Positions 1 through 8,879 of a DNA stretch of 58,166 nt are shown piece by piece. A model generated the notes under the pieces. It saw nothing but the letters and a program-made list of their open reading frames with translations, made no database searches and had not been told where the DNA came from. Numbering within the stretch: the first letter of the stretch is position 1; the number at the start of each line of letters is the position of its first letter. This DNA is from Actinomadura chibensis NBRC 106107 (GTDB taxonomy: Bacteria; Actinomycetota; Actinomycetes; Streptosporangiales; Streptosporangiaceae). The stretch spans positions 1 through 58,166 of the forward strand of contig NZ_BCQP01000076.1 of the NCBI RefSeq assembly GCF_001552135.1, given 5' to 3'. A program made the position numbers and the translations under genes.

Positions 1-225
1 CCGCCGCGCCGCCCAGGCGGCCGGGCCGCCCGCGCCCGCGCCGACGTCCAGCAGCCGCGTGCCGGGCGCCAGCTCGCACGCCTCGGCGAGCCAGGCCAGC
101 GCGGTGGGGCTGGCGCTGCCCCGGCACGCGGCCGGGATGGCGTGCTCCGCGCCGAGCTGCGCGACGGCCTCGGCGGTCCACGCGGCCACGTCGCCGAACT
201 CGGCGACCATCGCGGGCGCGGTCAT
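1..225 (-). CDS. SAM-dependent methyltransferase, N-terminal part (cut by window edge)
   Basis: The visible 75 codons begin with ATG and run off the left edge. The glycine-rich SAM-binding motif I (LLDVGAGAGGPA) lies near residues 58-69, which identifies a class I methyltransferase. Everything after that motif is missing, so the methyl acceptor cannot be inferred. It lies 11 nt downstream of the NmrA-like reductase gene on the same strand, so the two are probably co-transcribed. The assignment rests on motif I and the helical segment before it. Confidence 0.7.
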   Translation of the reverse strand, partial: MTAPAMVAEFGDVAAWTAEAVAQLGAEHAIPAACRGSASPTALAWLAEACELAPGTRLLDVGAGAGGPAAWAARR

Positions 226-236
226 GGCCGTTCGCC

Positions 237-983
237 CTACTTGTCGGCCGACAGCCAGTCGGCGTACTTGACCTGCCCGAGCGTCGCGCCGTCCACCGGA
301 ACGAGGTCGGGCTCGTTCAGCTCGGCGCCGAAGTAGCGCGCGTGCGGGTCGGTCACGACGTGCCGCCGGTCGCCCCAGGCGGTCAGCGCGGAGCGGAAGA
401 AGTCGTCCATCCGGAACCGCTCGGGCCCGCCGATCTCGATGTCCCCGTTCAGCGGCTCGGCCAGCGCGGCGCGCCCGACCGCCTTCGCCACCTCGTCGCC
501 CGCGATCGGCTGGAACGCGACGGGCGGCATCCGCACCGCGTCGCCGTCGGTGGCGCCGTCGGCGATGGCGTGCGCGAACTCGAAGAACTGCGTCGCGTGG
601 ACGATCGAGTACGGGATCCCCGACCGCTTGATCAGCTCCTCCTGCGCGTTCTTCGCCGCGAAGTAGCCGATGTCGGGACGCCGTCCCGTGCCCACCACCG
701 ACAGCGCCACATGGTGGCCGACCCCGGCCTCCGCCTCCGCGGCGAGCAGGTTGCCGGTCGACGTCCGGAAGAACTCCAGCACCGCCGCGTCCTCGAACGA
801 CGGCGAGTTCGACACGTCGATCACGACGGCCGCGCCCGCCACCGCGTCGGCCAGCCCCTCGCCGGTCAGCGTGTTCACCCCGGTGTTCGGCGAGGCGGCG
901 ACCGCCTCGTGGCCGCGCTCGCCGAGTCCCGCCACGAGCTTCGACCCGATCAGGCCGGTTCCGCCGATGACCACGATCTTCAT
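237..983 (-). CDS. NmrA-like / atypical short-chain NAD(P)-binding reductase
   Basis: This 248-residue protein opens with a Rossmann GGTGLIGSKL motif at residues 7-16 and resembles NmrA/HSCARG-type and NAD(P)H-binding SDR proteins. An HATQFFEF segment in the middle is typical of that group. The ATG at 983 was chosen because GGAGGG precedes it closely and the Rossmann strand starts at once; the frame remains open much further upstream without homology. Members bind NADP(H) as redox sensors or reduce quinone-type substrates; no substrate can be named. It precedes the truncated methyltransferase by 11 nt. Confidence 0.75.
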   Translation of the reverse strand: MKIVVIGGTGLIGSKLVAGLGERGHEAVAASPNTGVNTLTGEGLADAVAGAAVVIDVSNSPSFEDAAVLEFFRTSTGNLLAAEAEAGVGHHVALSVVGTGRRPDIGYFAAKNAQEELIKRSGIPYSIVHATQFFEFAHAIADGATDGDAVRMPPVAFQPIAGDEVAKAVGRAALAEPLNGDIEIGGPERFRMDDFFRSALTAWGDRRHVVTDPHARYFGAELNEPDLVPVDGATLGQVKYADWLSADK

Positions 984-1259
984 AGGGAGCCCTCCGTTTC
1001 CGTTGAGGCGTTGGTTGCCCACTCGGTCGCCAGCTAAGACCGGACAGGGGGCCGCGCTGTGACAGGTCCGCCGAAAGTCTTTTGACGTGATTGACCCGGC
1101 GTTGGCCGCCGCGGATCGGCGGGCTGCCCGGGCCCGTCCCGCTCGCCCCGTCCAACGGAGACTTGACGAAGTCCGGTGGGAGGCATGACGAAGACGGAGG
1201 TAAGTAACGCACGTGCACATTTCCTGCACACACCGGCAAAGCAGTACACAGGGGGAACC

Positions 1260-1763
1260 ATGAGCGATCTGATCGCCGTCGCCTACGACGACCTGCCCGC
1301 CGCCGAACGGGCCAGGGACAAGCTCGTCCAGTTGCAGAAGGAGCACGTCATCGAGCTGGCCGACCTCGTCATCGTCGAGCACCGCGAGGGCGGCAAGATC
1401 AAGCTCCACCAGGCCCGCAACCTCGTCGCGGGCGGCGCGCTCGGCGGCGCCGCGTGGGGCGGGTTGATCGGGCTCATCTTCTTCATGCCGCTGCTCGGCA
1501 TGGCGATCGGCGGCGCGGCGGGCGCGGCCATGGGCGCCTCGTCCGACCTCGGCATCGACGACGACTTCATGCGCAACCTGGGCGACCACCTGCCGCCCGG
1601 CGGCGCGGCGGTGTTCGTCCTCGCCGACAAGCGCAACCCGGACAAGGTCATCCCGGAGATGGCCCCGCTCGGCGGCCACATCATCCAGACGTCCCTGTCC
1701 GACGAGGAGGAGCAGCACCTCCGCGAGGCGGTCAAGACCGCCCGCACCCCCCAGTACGCCTGA
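1260..1763 (+). CDS. DUF1269 family membrane-associated protein
   Basis: The 167-residue product matches DUF1269: an alpha/beta N-terminal half (about 1-55) beginning with IAVAYDDLPAAERARDKL, a Gly/Ala-rich hydrophobic segment (about 60-100) probably forming a membrane hairpin, and a C-terminal alpha/beta domain. The start at 1260 follows AGGGGGAACC, a good ribosome site; an in-frame ATG at 1176 lacks one. The molecular role of the family is unknown, and it is often linked to stress responses in actinobacteria. It converges on the LLM gene with one base between the stop codons, so it is not part of the catabolic operon. Confidence 0.8.
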   Translation: MSDLIAVAYDDLPAAERARDKLVQLQKEHVIELADLVIVEHREGGKIKLHQARNLVAGGALGGAAWGGLIGLIFFMPLLGMAIGGAAGAAMGASSDLGIDDDFMRNLGDHLPPGGAAVFVLADKRNPDKVIPEMAPLGGHIIQTSLSDEEEQHLREAVKTARTPQYA

Positions 1764-1764
1764 T

Positions 1765-2769
1765 TCAGAGAGAGGGCAGGACGTCGCCGCCCACGGCCTC
1801 GATGAGGTCGTGCGGCGGGTCGTAGGAGCCGACGTGCTGGAGGAACACGCCCGACGCGCCCGCCGCGAACGTCTCGCGGAGCCGCGCCGCGATCTCGTCG
1901 GCGGTGCCGATGAGGCAGAAGGCGTTCGCGAAGGCGAGGGCGTCGTCGTCGGAGATCCAGCGGCCCGCGACCTCGACGGCCTGGTCCCAGTCCTCCGCGT
2001 GGACGAGGTCGGGGTAGACCTCGTCCACGCGGGCGGGCACGGAGACGTCGATCCCGGCGAGGGCGAGGAAGGGCGCGCCGCCGTTCTGCGCGATCGACGC
2101 GCAGATGGGCTTCAGCTTCCGGGCGGCCGCGGCCGCGTCGTCGGTGACCTCGCAGAACGCCGAGACCGTCAGCGGGACGTCCGCCGTCCGCCCCGCCTCG
2201 CGCGCCCCCTCCCCGACCTCCTTCGCGGCGGCGGCGAGGGTGTCGGGGGACACACCGCTGAGCAGCACGACGCCGTCCGCGACCGCACCCGCCAGCCGCA
2301 GGTTGCGCGGCCCGCTCGCGGCCACCTGGATCGGGACGGCCGGCGCCGGGTCGCGCAGCCGCGACCGCACCGGCCCGTAGTCCCATTCGCCGCCCGCGAG
2401 CAGCGCCCGCACCTGCGCGACGCCCGCCGCGAACTCCGCGCCGGTGCTCGCCCGCATCCCGACCGGCAGGACGGAGCTGTTCCCGACGCCGAGCCCGAGC
2501 GTGAAGCGGCCGGGCGCCAGCTCCGCGACCGTCCGCGCCGCCGACGCGACCACCGACGGGTGCCGGGTCGCGACGTTCGTCACGGCGGTGCCGAGCCCGA
2601 TCCGCTCGGTGCGCAGGGCCGTCACCGACAGGACGGAGAAGACGTCCCGCCACAGCAGTTGCGAGTCGGGGAACCAGACCTCGTCGAAGCCGAGCCGCTC
2701 CGCCCGCGCCGCGACGGACGCGAGCCGGTCCGGGCGGTCGCACGCGGGGATCCGGATGCCGACCTTCAT
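1765..2769 (-). CDS. LLM-class flavin- or F420-dependent oxidoreductase
   Basis: This 334-residue luciferase-like TIM-barrel protein has the family hallmarks MKVGIRIPACDR at the N-terminus, FDEVWFPD near 28-35, the ALRTERIGLGTAVTN strand around 51-65 and APGRFTLGLGVGN near 84-96. Such enzymes are FMN-dependent monooxygenases or F420-dependent dehydrogenases; the sequence alone does not separate the two. GGAG precedes the ATG. It is the last gene of a three-gene minus-strand operon with the PDR reductase 9 nt upstream and the CoA-transferase. A role in oxidising the imported compound is inferred from that context. Confidence 0.8.
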   Translation of the reverse strand: MKVGIRIPACDRPDRLASVAARAERLGFDEVWFPDSQLLWRDVFSVLSVTALRTERIGLGTAVTNVATRHPSVVASAARTVAELAPGRFTLGLGVGNSSVLPVGMRASTGAEFAAGVAQVRALLAGGEWDYGPVRSRLRDPAPAVPIQVAASGPRNLRLAGAVADGVVLLSGVSPDTLAAAAKEVGEGAREAGRTADVPLTVSAFCEVTDDAAAAARKLKPICASIAQNGGAPFLALAGIDVSVPARVDEVYPDLVHAEDWDQAVEVAGRWISDDDALAFANAFCLIGTADEIAARLRETFAAGASGVFLQHVGSYDPPHDLIEAVGGDVLPSL

Positions 2770-2778
2770 ACCGTCTCC

Positions 2779-3729
2779 TTAAAGATCGAGGACGAGCCGT
2801 CCCGACAGGCAGCGGGAGACGCACGGCATCATCGTGCGCCCGGCCTCCCGCTCCGCGTCGGTCAGCAGTTCGTCGCGGTGGTCCGGGACCCCGGCGAGGA
2901 CGGACGTCTCGCACGTCCCGCAGATCCCCTCGCCGCACGCGGTCGGGACGGAGATCCCGGAGCGGTCCAGCGCGTCGACGACCGACTCGTCGGCCGCGAC
3001 GTCCACGGTCAGCCCGGACCGCGCGCACTCCACCTGGAAGGCGGTGTCGTCGCCGTCCAGGGACGGGTCGCGGGGCGCGGCGGCGAAGCGCTCGACGTGC
3101 AGGCTGCCGTCCGGCCACGCCGCGCACCGCGCCTCGACCGCCGCGAGCAGGCCCTCCGGGCCGCAGCAGTACACGGCCGTGCCCGGCTCGGGCGTGCCGA
3201 GCAGGGCGTCGAGGTCGGGACGCCCCGCGCCGTCCTCGGGGACGACGGTCACCGCGTCCCCGTACGGGACGAGCTCCGGCAGGAACGCCATCGACGTCCG
3301 GCTCCGCCCGCCGTACACGAGCCGCCACGGGACGCCGTCCGCCGACGCCCGCGCCATCATCGGCAGCAGTGGCGTGATGCCGATGCCGCCCGCGATGAAC
3401 AGGTAGCGCGGCGCGTCGACCAGCGGGAACCGGTTGCGCGGCCCGCGCACCCGCACCACCTGGCCGGGCCGGAGCTCCTCATGGACGTAGGCGGAGCCGC
3501 CCCGGCCGTCGGGCTGGTACAGGATGCCGATCCGGTACGTCCCGGTGTCGGCGGGCGTCCCGCACAGCGAGTACTGGCGGATCCACTTCCCGAGGTCGAG
3601 CTCCAGGTGCGCGCCGGGCTCCCAGGGCGGCAGCGGCGCGCCGTCCGGCCGGGCCAGGACGACGGACAGGACCCCGTCCGCCTCCCAGGTCATCGACCGG
3701 ACGAGCAGGTCGTGTTCGTTCTCTTCCAT
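2779..3729 (-). CDS. PDR/VanB-type ferredoxin reductase, probable electron donor for the Rieske oxygenase
   Basis: The 316-residue protein shows the phthalate-dioxygenase-reductase order. There is an FMN-binding barrel with RQYSLCG near residue 50, an NAD-binding domain beginning FIAGGIGITPLLPM, and a C-terminal plant-type 2Fe-2S ferredoxin with CGEGICGTC plus a downstream Cys in the MMPC segment. It would pass electrons from NAD(P)H through FMN to an oxygenase. The only Rieske oxygenase in the window lies about 8 kb away in another operon, and both promoter regions carry the same palindrome, so pairing them is a reasonable inference. Alternatively it serves a VanA-type demethylase elsewhere. 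Confidence 0.88.
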   Translation of the reverse strand: MEENEHDLLVRSMTWEADGVLSVVLARPDGAPLPPWEPGAHLELDLGKWIRQYSLCGTPADTGTYRIGILYQPDGRGGSAYVHEELRPGQVVRVRGPRNRFPLVDAPRYLFIAGGIGITPLLPMMARASADGVPWRLVYGGRSRTSMAFLPELVPYGDAVTVVPEDGAGRPDLDALLGTPEPGTAVYCCGPEGLLAAVEARCAAWPDGSLHVERFAAAPRDPSLDGDDTAFQVECARSGLTVDVAADESVVDALDRSGISVPTACGEGICGTCETSVLAGVPDHRDELLTDAEREAGRTMMPCVSRCLSGRLVLDL

Positions 3730-3739
3730 GGTGCGCGTC

Positions 3740-6040
3740 CTATTCCAGGACGCCGGCTGTGCGCAGGGCGTCCTGTTCGGCGGTGCTCAGGCCGAGCAGG
3801 TCCGTCAGCACCCCGGCGGTGTGCTCGCCGAGGCGCGGGGCGGGCGCGGTGACGCCGCCCGAGGCGCGGGCCATCCGGACGGGCAGGCCCTCATGCAGGA
3901 AGGTCCCGCCGGCGGGGTGGCCGAGCGAGCGGTAGAAGTCCCACGCGCGGAGGGCCTCGTCGTGTTCGACGAGCGTGCGGCCGTCGCGCACCGCGTACGC
4001 GGGGACGCCGTGCCGCTGGAGGGTCTCGGCCACCGACTCGGCGGGGCGCGACCGCGTCCAGGCGGCGAGGCGGCGCTCGATTTCGTCCTCGTGCTCGCGG
4101 CGTCCGGGCAGGGTCGCCCACGCGGGATCGCCGGGCAGGCCGGTCGCGGCGAGGAGGCGGGCGAAGTCGCCGTCGTCGCGCGCCGCGACCGCCACCCACG
4201 TGTCGTCGCCGAGGCAGGGGAACACGCCGTGCGGGGACATGCGGGGGTGCCGGTTGCCGATCGGCTCGACGTGCTCGCCGAACCCGACGCGGGCGATCGC
4301 GTCCCCGAGGTGCGCGGCGGCGGTCTCCAGTTGCGCGAGGTCGACGTGCTGGCCCTCGCCGGTGCGGTCGCGGACGTCCAGCGCGGCGAGCGCGGCGAGG
4401 GCGGCGTGGTGCCCGGCGATGATGTCCGCGAGGCCGTAGACGACGCCGACCGGCGGCTCGCCCGGCTCGCCGGTGAGGGCCGTCCAGCCGGACAGGGCGG
4501 ACACGGCGTCGGCGTAGGACACGTAGTCGCGCCAGGGCCCGGTGTGCCCCATGCCGGACATGCTCACCACCACGATGTCCGGACGCGCCGCGCGCAGCCG
4601 CTCGTACCCGAGGCCGAGCCGGTCGAGGACGCCCGCCGCGAAGTTCTCCACGACCAGGTCGCAGTGCGCGGCGAGCCGCAGCGCGAGGTCGCGGCCCTCC
4701 TCGGTGCGGAGGTTGAGCGTGACGCTCTTCTTGTTGCGGTTGACGTTGTTGAAGTAGCCGCTGGTGTCCGGGTCGGCGTCGGACGAGCGGGACAGGTGGA
4801 AGCCGGTCGAGAACCGGGTCGGGTCGGGCCGGTGCCGCGACTCGATCTTGATGACCTCGGCGCCGTGGTCGGCGAGGGTCTTCGTCGCGTACGGGCCCGC
4901 GAGCACCCAGGTGAGGTCGAGGACGCGCACCCCGTCCAGCGCCCCGCGCGCCCCGCGCGTCTTGCGGGACGCCGCGCGCCGCCGCGCCGGGCCCGCGCCC
5001 GCCGGACGCGAGCCGGGCTCCGGCACCCGCAGCGGGCTCGGCGGCTCCGCGCCGCGCACCCGGGCGGCGAAGCCCACGTCCACGACCGGGCCTGAGCCGG
5101 TGACGAGTTCGGCGAAGAAGCCGCGGTCCTGGAGCTGCGCGTTTCCGGTCAGCTCGTCCGGGCGCAGCACCGCCGCCCACGGGAGCCTGCGCGCCTGGCC
5201 CTCGTGGAAGAGCCGGTCGCGGTCCCGGTCCCGGACGATCTTCGCGAGCCGCTGGAAGATCTCCTCCCGGTGCACGACGCGGTAGTCCGGGTCCTGCCAG
5301 CGCGCGTCGGCGAGGTCGCCCGCGTCGCCGGTCTCGACGAGCCAGGCGAGCAGCGCGTCGAACATCCGGGGGCTGCCGCCGAGACCGCCCGCGATGACGC
5401 CGTCCGCCGTGGCGAACAGCGTGTGCGGGGCGAGCGGGTGCGTGCTGCCGGTGCGCGGCGGGACGCGTCCCGTGTGGATGTAGGTGATCGCGCCGAACTC
5501 CAGGCTGGCGGCGACCGCCGCCTGCGCCGACACCACCACCCGCTGCCCGCCGCCCGCGCGGACCGCGAGCAGCGCCGCGATCGCCGCGTTCACGCCCGCG
5601 AGCTGGACGGCCTGGTCGCCGTAGGGCCGCAGCGGCGGCCGGTCGGGACGTCCGACCAGCGCGAGCATGCCGCCCGCCGCCGCGACGGTCAGGTCGGTCG
5701 CCGCCCAGCCGGACGCCGGACCGGCGTCGCCGTACGGGGTCAGCACGATGTGCACGACGTCCGGACCGGCGGCCCGCACCAGCTCGGCGGCGACGTCGGC
5801 GGTGGACGGGTCGCCGAGGGTGCCGTCCAGGATCACCTCGCAGGACGGCGCGAGGGCCGCCGCGTCCGCCGCCGTCGCCGCGGACTTCCCGCCCGCCCGG
5901 TGGGCGAACCCGACCGGGTCGGCGCGGCGCTCCGGCACGCCCCCGGCGGGCTCGACGATCGTGACGTCCGCGCCCAGGCCGACGAGCGTGCGCCCGGCGT
6001 CCGGGGCGGCGAAGTCGCCGATTTCCAGCACACGGATCAC
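3740..6040 (-). CDS. Double-domain family III CoA-transferase (CaiB/BaiF type)
   Basis: At 766 residues this is about twice a normal CaiB/BaiF protein, and both halves match the family. The N half (about 1-345) begins RVLEIGDFAAPDAG and has a candidate catalytic Asp at 142 in YGDQAVQLAG. An Arg/Pro/Gly-rich linker (about 335-367) joins it to the C half (about 368-766), which begins VRVLDLTWVLAGPYA and has a candidate Asp539 in YGLADIIAG. GTG at 6040 follows AGGAGG. The fusion may mimic the interlocked dimer of the family. It would activate a carboxylate as its CoA thioester, feeding the hydratases encoded divergently at 6178-7111. Confidence 0.88.
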   Translation of the reverse strand: MIRVLEIGDFAAPDAGRTLVGLGADVTIVEPAGGVPERRADPVGFAHRAGGKSAATAADAAALAPSCEVILDGTLGDPSTADVAAELVRAAGPDVVHIVLTPYGDAGPASGWAATDLTVAAAGGMLALVGRPDRPPLRPYGDQAVQLAGVNAAIAALLAVRAGGGQRVVVSAQAAVAASLEFGAITYIHTGRVPPRTGSTHPLAPHTLFATADGVIAGGLGGSPRMFDALLAWLVETGDAGDLADARWQDPDYRVVHREEIFQRLAKIVRDRDRDRLFHEGQARRLPWAAVLRPDELTGNAQLQDRGFFAELVTGSGPVVDVGFAARVRGAEPPSPLRVPEPGSRPAGAGPARRRAASRKTRGARGALDGVRVLDLTWVLAGPYATKTLADHGAEVIKIESRHRPDPTRFSTGFHLSRSSDADPDTSGYFNNVNRNKKSVTLNLRTEEGRDLALRLAAHCDLVVENFAAGVLDRLGLGYERLRAARPDIVVVSMSGMGHTGPWRDYVSYADAVSALSGWTALTGEPGEPPVGVVYGLADIIAGHHAALAALAALDVRDRTGEGQHVDLAQLETAAAHLGDAIARVGFGEHVEPIGNRHPRMSPHGVFPCLGDDTWVAVAARDDGDFARLLAATGLPGDPAWATLPGRREHEDEIERRLAAWTRSRPAESVAETLQRHGVPAYAVRDGRTLVEHDEALRAWDFYRSLGHPAGGTFLHEGLPVRMARASGGVTAPAPRLGEHTAGVLTDLLGLSTAEQDALRTAGVLE

Positions 6041-6116
6041 GGGGGGACCTCCTGCGGGTGCTCGGTGGGCGGGTGCTGACGACGGTAAGGACCCGGCGCC
6101 CGGCCACCAACCGGCG

Positions 6117-6135
6117 CGGTCCGGTGAGCAGGACG
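6117..6135. promoter_or_regulatory. Cluster palindrome, site 1 (predicted operator)
   Basis: CGGTCCGGT-G-AGCAGGACG lies between the divergent CoA-transferase and MaoC genes. Its left arm agrees with the CGGTCCGCT consensus at eight of nine positions; the right arm is more degenerate. It is one of six related sites in the four divergent intergenic regions of the catabolic cluster. Confidence 0.5.
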
Positions 6136-6177
6136 ATCGGGTTACCGCCCCGTCCCCGCCGTGGAAACGTCGGTCCC

Positions 6178-6714
6178 GTGACGAAGGATGACGAGCGCGC
6201 CCGCGACCCGCTCGACGAGGTGTGCGCGCGGGCCGAGCGCCTGGTGGGCGCGGTCGAGCGGGAGCGGCTGGGCGAGGTCACGGTCCGGGACGTCTGCCGG
6301 TACGCGGTCGCGGTCGGCGCCGACGACCACGCGGCGGCCGCCCGCGCGGACGAGGCCGCCGGACGCCCGGTCGTCGCGCCGCCGATGTTCCTGACCGGCA
6401 TCCTGAGCTGGGCGGACGGCCCGCCGGAGGGCGAGCTGCGGCCGGACGGGCTCGCCGCGCGCGAGTCGCCCTGCACGGCGGGCCTCCCGGTGCGGCAGGT
6501 GCACGGCGGGCAGGCCGTCCGGCTGCTCGCGCCCGTCACGGCCGGGACGGTCGTGCACGCCGAGCGGCGGCTCACGAGCGCGTCGCGCAAGCACGGCAGG
6601 GCCGGGGACTTCGTCGTCCTCGCCCTGCGCACGGACTACACGGACGCCGCCGGGACGCCCCTCGTGGTCATGGACGAATCGGTGATCGTGCTGGGAGACG
6701 GCGATGGAGACTGA
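6178..6714 (+). CDS. FAS1-like/MaoC hot-dog dehydratase subunit
   Basis: The 178-residue product matches the N-terminal hot-dog domain of split MaoC-type hydratases. It has the YAVAVGADD region, a PPMFLTGIL segment around residue 66-74, and QVHGGQAVRLLAPV followed by the central strand. GTG 6178 is the most plausible start but has only a weak ribosome site (GGAAA about 13 nt upstream). It overlaps the next gene by 11 nt, implying translational coupling into a two-subunit (R)-specific enoyl-CoA hydratase. A second pair of the same kind is at 13695-14593. Substrate unknown; beta-oxidation-like hydration of a CoA intermediate is inferred from the adjacent CoA-transferase. Confidence 0.75.
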   Translation: MTKDDERARDPLDEVCARAERLVGAVERERLGEVTVRDVCRYAVAVGADDHAAAARADEAAGRPVVAPPMFLTGILSWADGPPEGELRPDGLAARESPCTAGLPVRQVHGGQAVRLLAPVTAGTVVHAERRLTSASRKHGRAGDFVVLALRTDYTDAAGTPLVVMDESVIVLGDGDGD

Positions 6715-7111
6715 ACCGGGCGCGGCGTGCCCGCCGATCGAGTACACCCCGACGCACCTGGCGCTCTTCCGGTTCAGCGCGGTGACCTGGAACTCGCACC
6801 GCATCCACTACGACCAGGCGCACGCCCGCGCCGAGGGGTTCCCCGACGTGGTGGTGCAGTCGACCCTGCACGGCGAGATGTTCGCGCGGACCGCGCTGAA
6901 CGCCGCCGGGCCCGGCGCCGTCCTGCGCCGGGTCGAGTGGCGCAACCGCGCGACCGCGTTCGCGGGCGTCCCGCTGACGTTCTCCGGACGGGTCACGGCG
7001 GTGACGGACGACGGCGACGGGCGCCTCGTCGAGTTCGACCTCGCCGGGACGGCCGCCGACGGGACGGTGTGCGCGACCGGCACCGCTGAGGTGCGCGTCC
7101 CGTCGCGGTGA
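6704..7111 (+). CDS. MaoC-like hot-dog dehydratase, catalytic subunit
   Basis: This 135-residue MaoC-domain protein carries FRFSAVTWNSHRIHYD near residues 23-38, the hydratase-2 motif with its Asn/His and Asp/His catalytic pair, followed by VVQSTLHGEMFARTAL. The split FAS1-like plus MaoC arrangement normally assembles as a heterodimer. The ATG overlaps the preceding gene by 11 nt. The divergent promoter region upstream of the pair contains one cluster palindrome. The same organisation recurs at 13695-14593. Confidence 0.8.
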   Translation: METEPGAACPPIEYTPTHLALFRFSAVTWNSHRIHYDQAHARAEGFPDVVVQSTLHGEMFARTALNAAGPGAVLRRVEWRNRATAFAGVPLTFSGRVTAVTDDGDGRLVEFDLAGTAADGTVCATGTAEVRVPSR

Positions 7112-7127
7112 CCGTCCCGCCGGCGGC

Positions 7128-7937
7128 CTAGGAGGCGGACTGGAGCGAGCGGGAGATCCCGTTCGCCGCCGTCCGCAGGCCCCCGGCGAACCGCCCGAGG
7201 TTCATCCGGAAGGTCGGCGCCGTGATCGACAGCGCGCCGACCAGCTCGTCCTCCTCGCCGAAGACCGGGACGGCCACGCTCATGTAGCCGAGCCTCGTCT
7301 CCTCGACCTCGACCGCGAGGCGTCCGGCGCGGGCCCGCTCGATCTGCTGGCGGAGCCGCCCCGGCTGGGTGACGGTCTTGCGGGTCAGCACCGTCAGCCC
7401 GTTGCGGAGCACCTCCTGGAGCAGTTCGGGAGGCGAGAAGGCGAGGATCACCTTTCCCGTGGCCGTGCAGTGCAGCGGCAGCCGTCCCGCGATCCGCGAC
7501 TGCTTGTTCAGCCCGCGATGGACGACGAGCTTCTCCACATAGAGCACTTCCAGCCCGTCGTGAATCGCGAAATGGACGGTCTCCTGCGTGGCGAGCAGCA
7601 GGTCCTCCATATACGGGTGGGCGGCCTCGCGGAGATTGCGCTGCCGCGGCACCCGCTGGCCGATCTCGAACAGCCGCAGGCCGAGCCGGTACCGGTTCCC
7701 GGCCCGTTCGAGCACGCCCCATTCGAGCAGTTCCTGGGCGAGCCGGTGCACGCTGGCCTTCGTCACCCCGGACCGCCGGACCAGCTCGGCGAGCGAGAGC
7801 GCGTCGTCGTCGGCGGTGAACGCCTCGATGATGAGCCGCGTCTTGCCGATGACGGAGTTCATCGAGTCGACGTCCGCGGGCTGCTCCGCGGCGGCGACGG
7901 CTGTCGATCCGGAACGAGCGAACGGAACCACTGCCAT
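7128..7937 (-). CDS. IclR family transcriptional regulator
   Basis: The 269-residue protein has an N-terminal winged helix (about 30-95) with SLAELVRRSGVTKASVHRL as the recognition region, then an IclR effector domain (about 105-265) containing LPLHCTATGKVILAF and GYMSVAVPVF. The ATG at 7937 was preferred because GAGG stands about 8 nt upstream. It is 66 nt downstream of the hydrolase gene on the same strand, so it may close the Rieske operon. IclR proteins often control aromatic catabolism, and this is the best candidate to bind the six palindromes; that link is inference. Confidence 0.88.
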   Translation of the reverse strand: MAVVPFARSGSTAVAAAEQPADVDSMNSVIGKTRLIIEAFTADDDALSLAELVRRSGVTKASVHRLAQELLEWGVLERAGNRYRLGLRLFEIGQRVPRQRNLREAAHPYMEDLLLATQETVHFAIHDGLEVLYVEKLVVHRGLNKQSRIAGRLPLHCTATGKVILAFSPPELLQEVLRNGLTVLTRKTVTQPGRLRQQIERARAGRLAVEVEETRLGYMSVAVPVFGEEDELVGALSITAPTFRMNLGRFAGGLRTAANGISRSLQSAS

Positions 7938-8003
7938 GACACAAACCTCGCAGGGGATTCGGCGGCCATGGGAGCCTGGATGATGTAACAAATCACATTC
8001 TGC

Positions 8004-8879
8004 TTACTTTGGCAATGCTCTGACCTGGGCGTCCGCGAGGAAGGCCAAGCTCAGCGGGTTGTACTCGTCGGCCCGCTCGTGCTGCGGCCAGTGCCCGCAC
8101 CCGTTGAAGACCTCCAGCCGCGCGCCGGGGATCGCGTCGGTGATCGCCTGCGCCTCGGGCACGTCGCCGAACGGGTTCTTGTTGCCCCAGACGACCAGCG
8201 TCGGCGCCGTGATCCGGCCCATCCGCTCCGGCAGCAGCAGGTTCCGCTCGCGGACCTCCGTCTCCTGCAGGGCCAGCAGGTTCGGCAGGTTCTTCTGGAA
8301 GTCCGGACGGTGGTAGATCGTGTAGCGGACCTCGGTCAGCTCGTCGCCGAGCTCCTCGTCCCAGTCGGCCCACAGGAGGCGCAGCCGGTCGCGGGTCAGC
8401 TCCACGTCCTCGCTCAGGGACGCGGCCGTCGTCGTCTTCTTGATGCGCTCCATCACCGGCGGGTTGACCTTGGTGCCGCCCATGCACAGCAGTTGCAGCG
8501 ACGCGACCCGCTCCGGGTGCTCGCTCGCCGCCCACGCCGACACCCACCCGCCGAGCGACTCGCCGACGAGGTGGGCGCGCTCCGCGCCGACCGCGTCCAG
8601 GTAGGCGATCAGGTGCTCGACGTAGCGCGGGATCTCCTGCGGGACGTCCGGCTTCCCGGTGTACCCGTGCCCGAGCATGTCGACAGCGTGGCAGCGGTAC
8701 TTCTCCGCGTGCGCCGGGAGGTTCCGGACGAACGCCTCCAGGTGCCCGCTGGTGCCGTGCAGGAAGACGACGTGCTCGCCGTCCTCGGGCCCGGCCTGCA
8801 CCGCCCTCGTCCGGACGCCGCCCGCGTCGACGTAGGTGTGCCGGTAGTCGAGATCCGACAGCGCGGTCCAGATGCTCAT
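8004..8879 (-). CDS. Alpha/beta hydrolase, likely meta-cleavage-product (C-C bond) hydrolase
   Basis: This 291-residue alpha/beta hydrolase has an oxyanion HGTSG motif at 41-45, the nucleophile elbow GESLGG with Ser108, and a C-terminal CGHWPQHE carrying the catalytic His. Its start overlaps the stop of the extradiol dioxygenase gene (ATGA). Extradiol dioxygenases are commonly followed by MhpC/BphD-type hydrolases that split the vinylogous 1,5-diketone ring-fission product, so that role is inferred from order. A simple ester hydrolase cannot be excluded. Confidence 0.8.
   Translation of the reverse strand: MSIWTALSDLDYRHTYVDAGGVRTRAVQAGPEDGEHVVFLHGTSGHLEAFVRNLPAHAEKYRCHAVDMLGHGYTGKPDVPQEIPRYVEHLIAYLDAVGAERAHLVGESLGGWVSAWAASEHPERVASLQLLCMGGTKVNPPVMERIKKTTTAASLSEDVELTRDRLRLLWADWDEELGDELTEVRYTIYHRPDFQKNLPNLLALQETEVRERNLLLPERMGRITAPTLVVWGNKNPFGDVPEAQAITDAIPGARLEVFNGCGHWPQHERADEYNPLSLAFLADAQVRALPK

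Noticed and set aside
3891..6632. A 913-codon minus-strand frame over the CoA-transferase
   Set aside because: It is out of frame with the clearly homologous CoA-transferase and is highly Arg-rich, as expected of a shadow frame.
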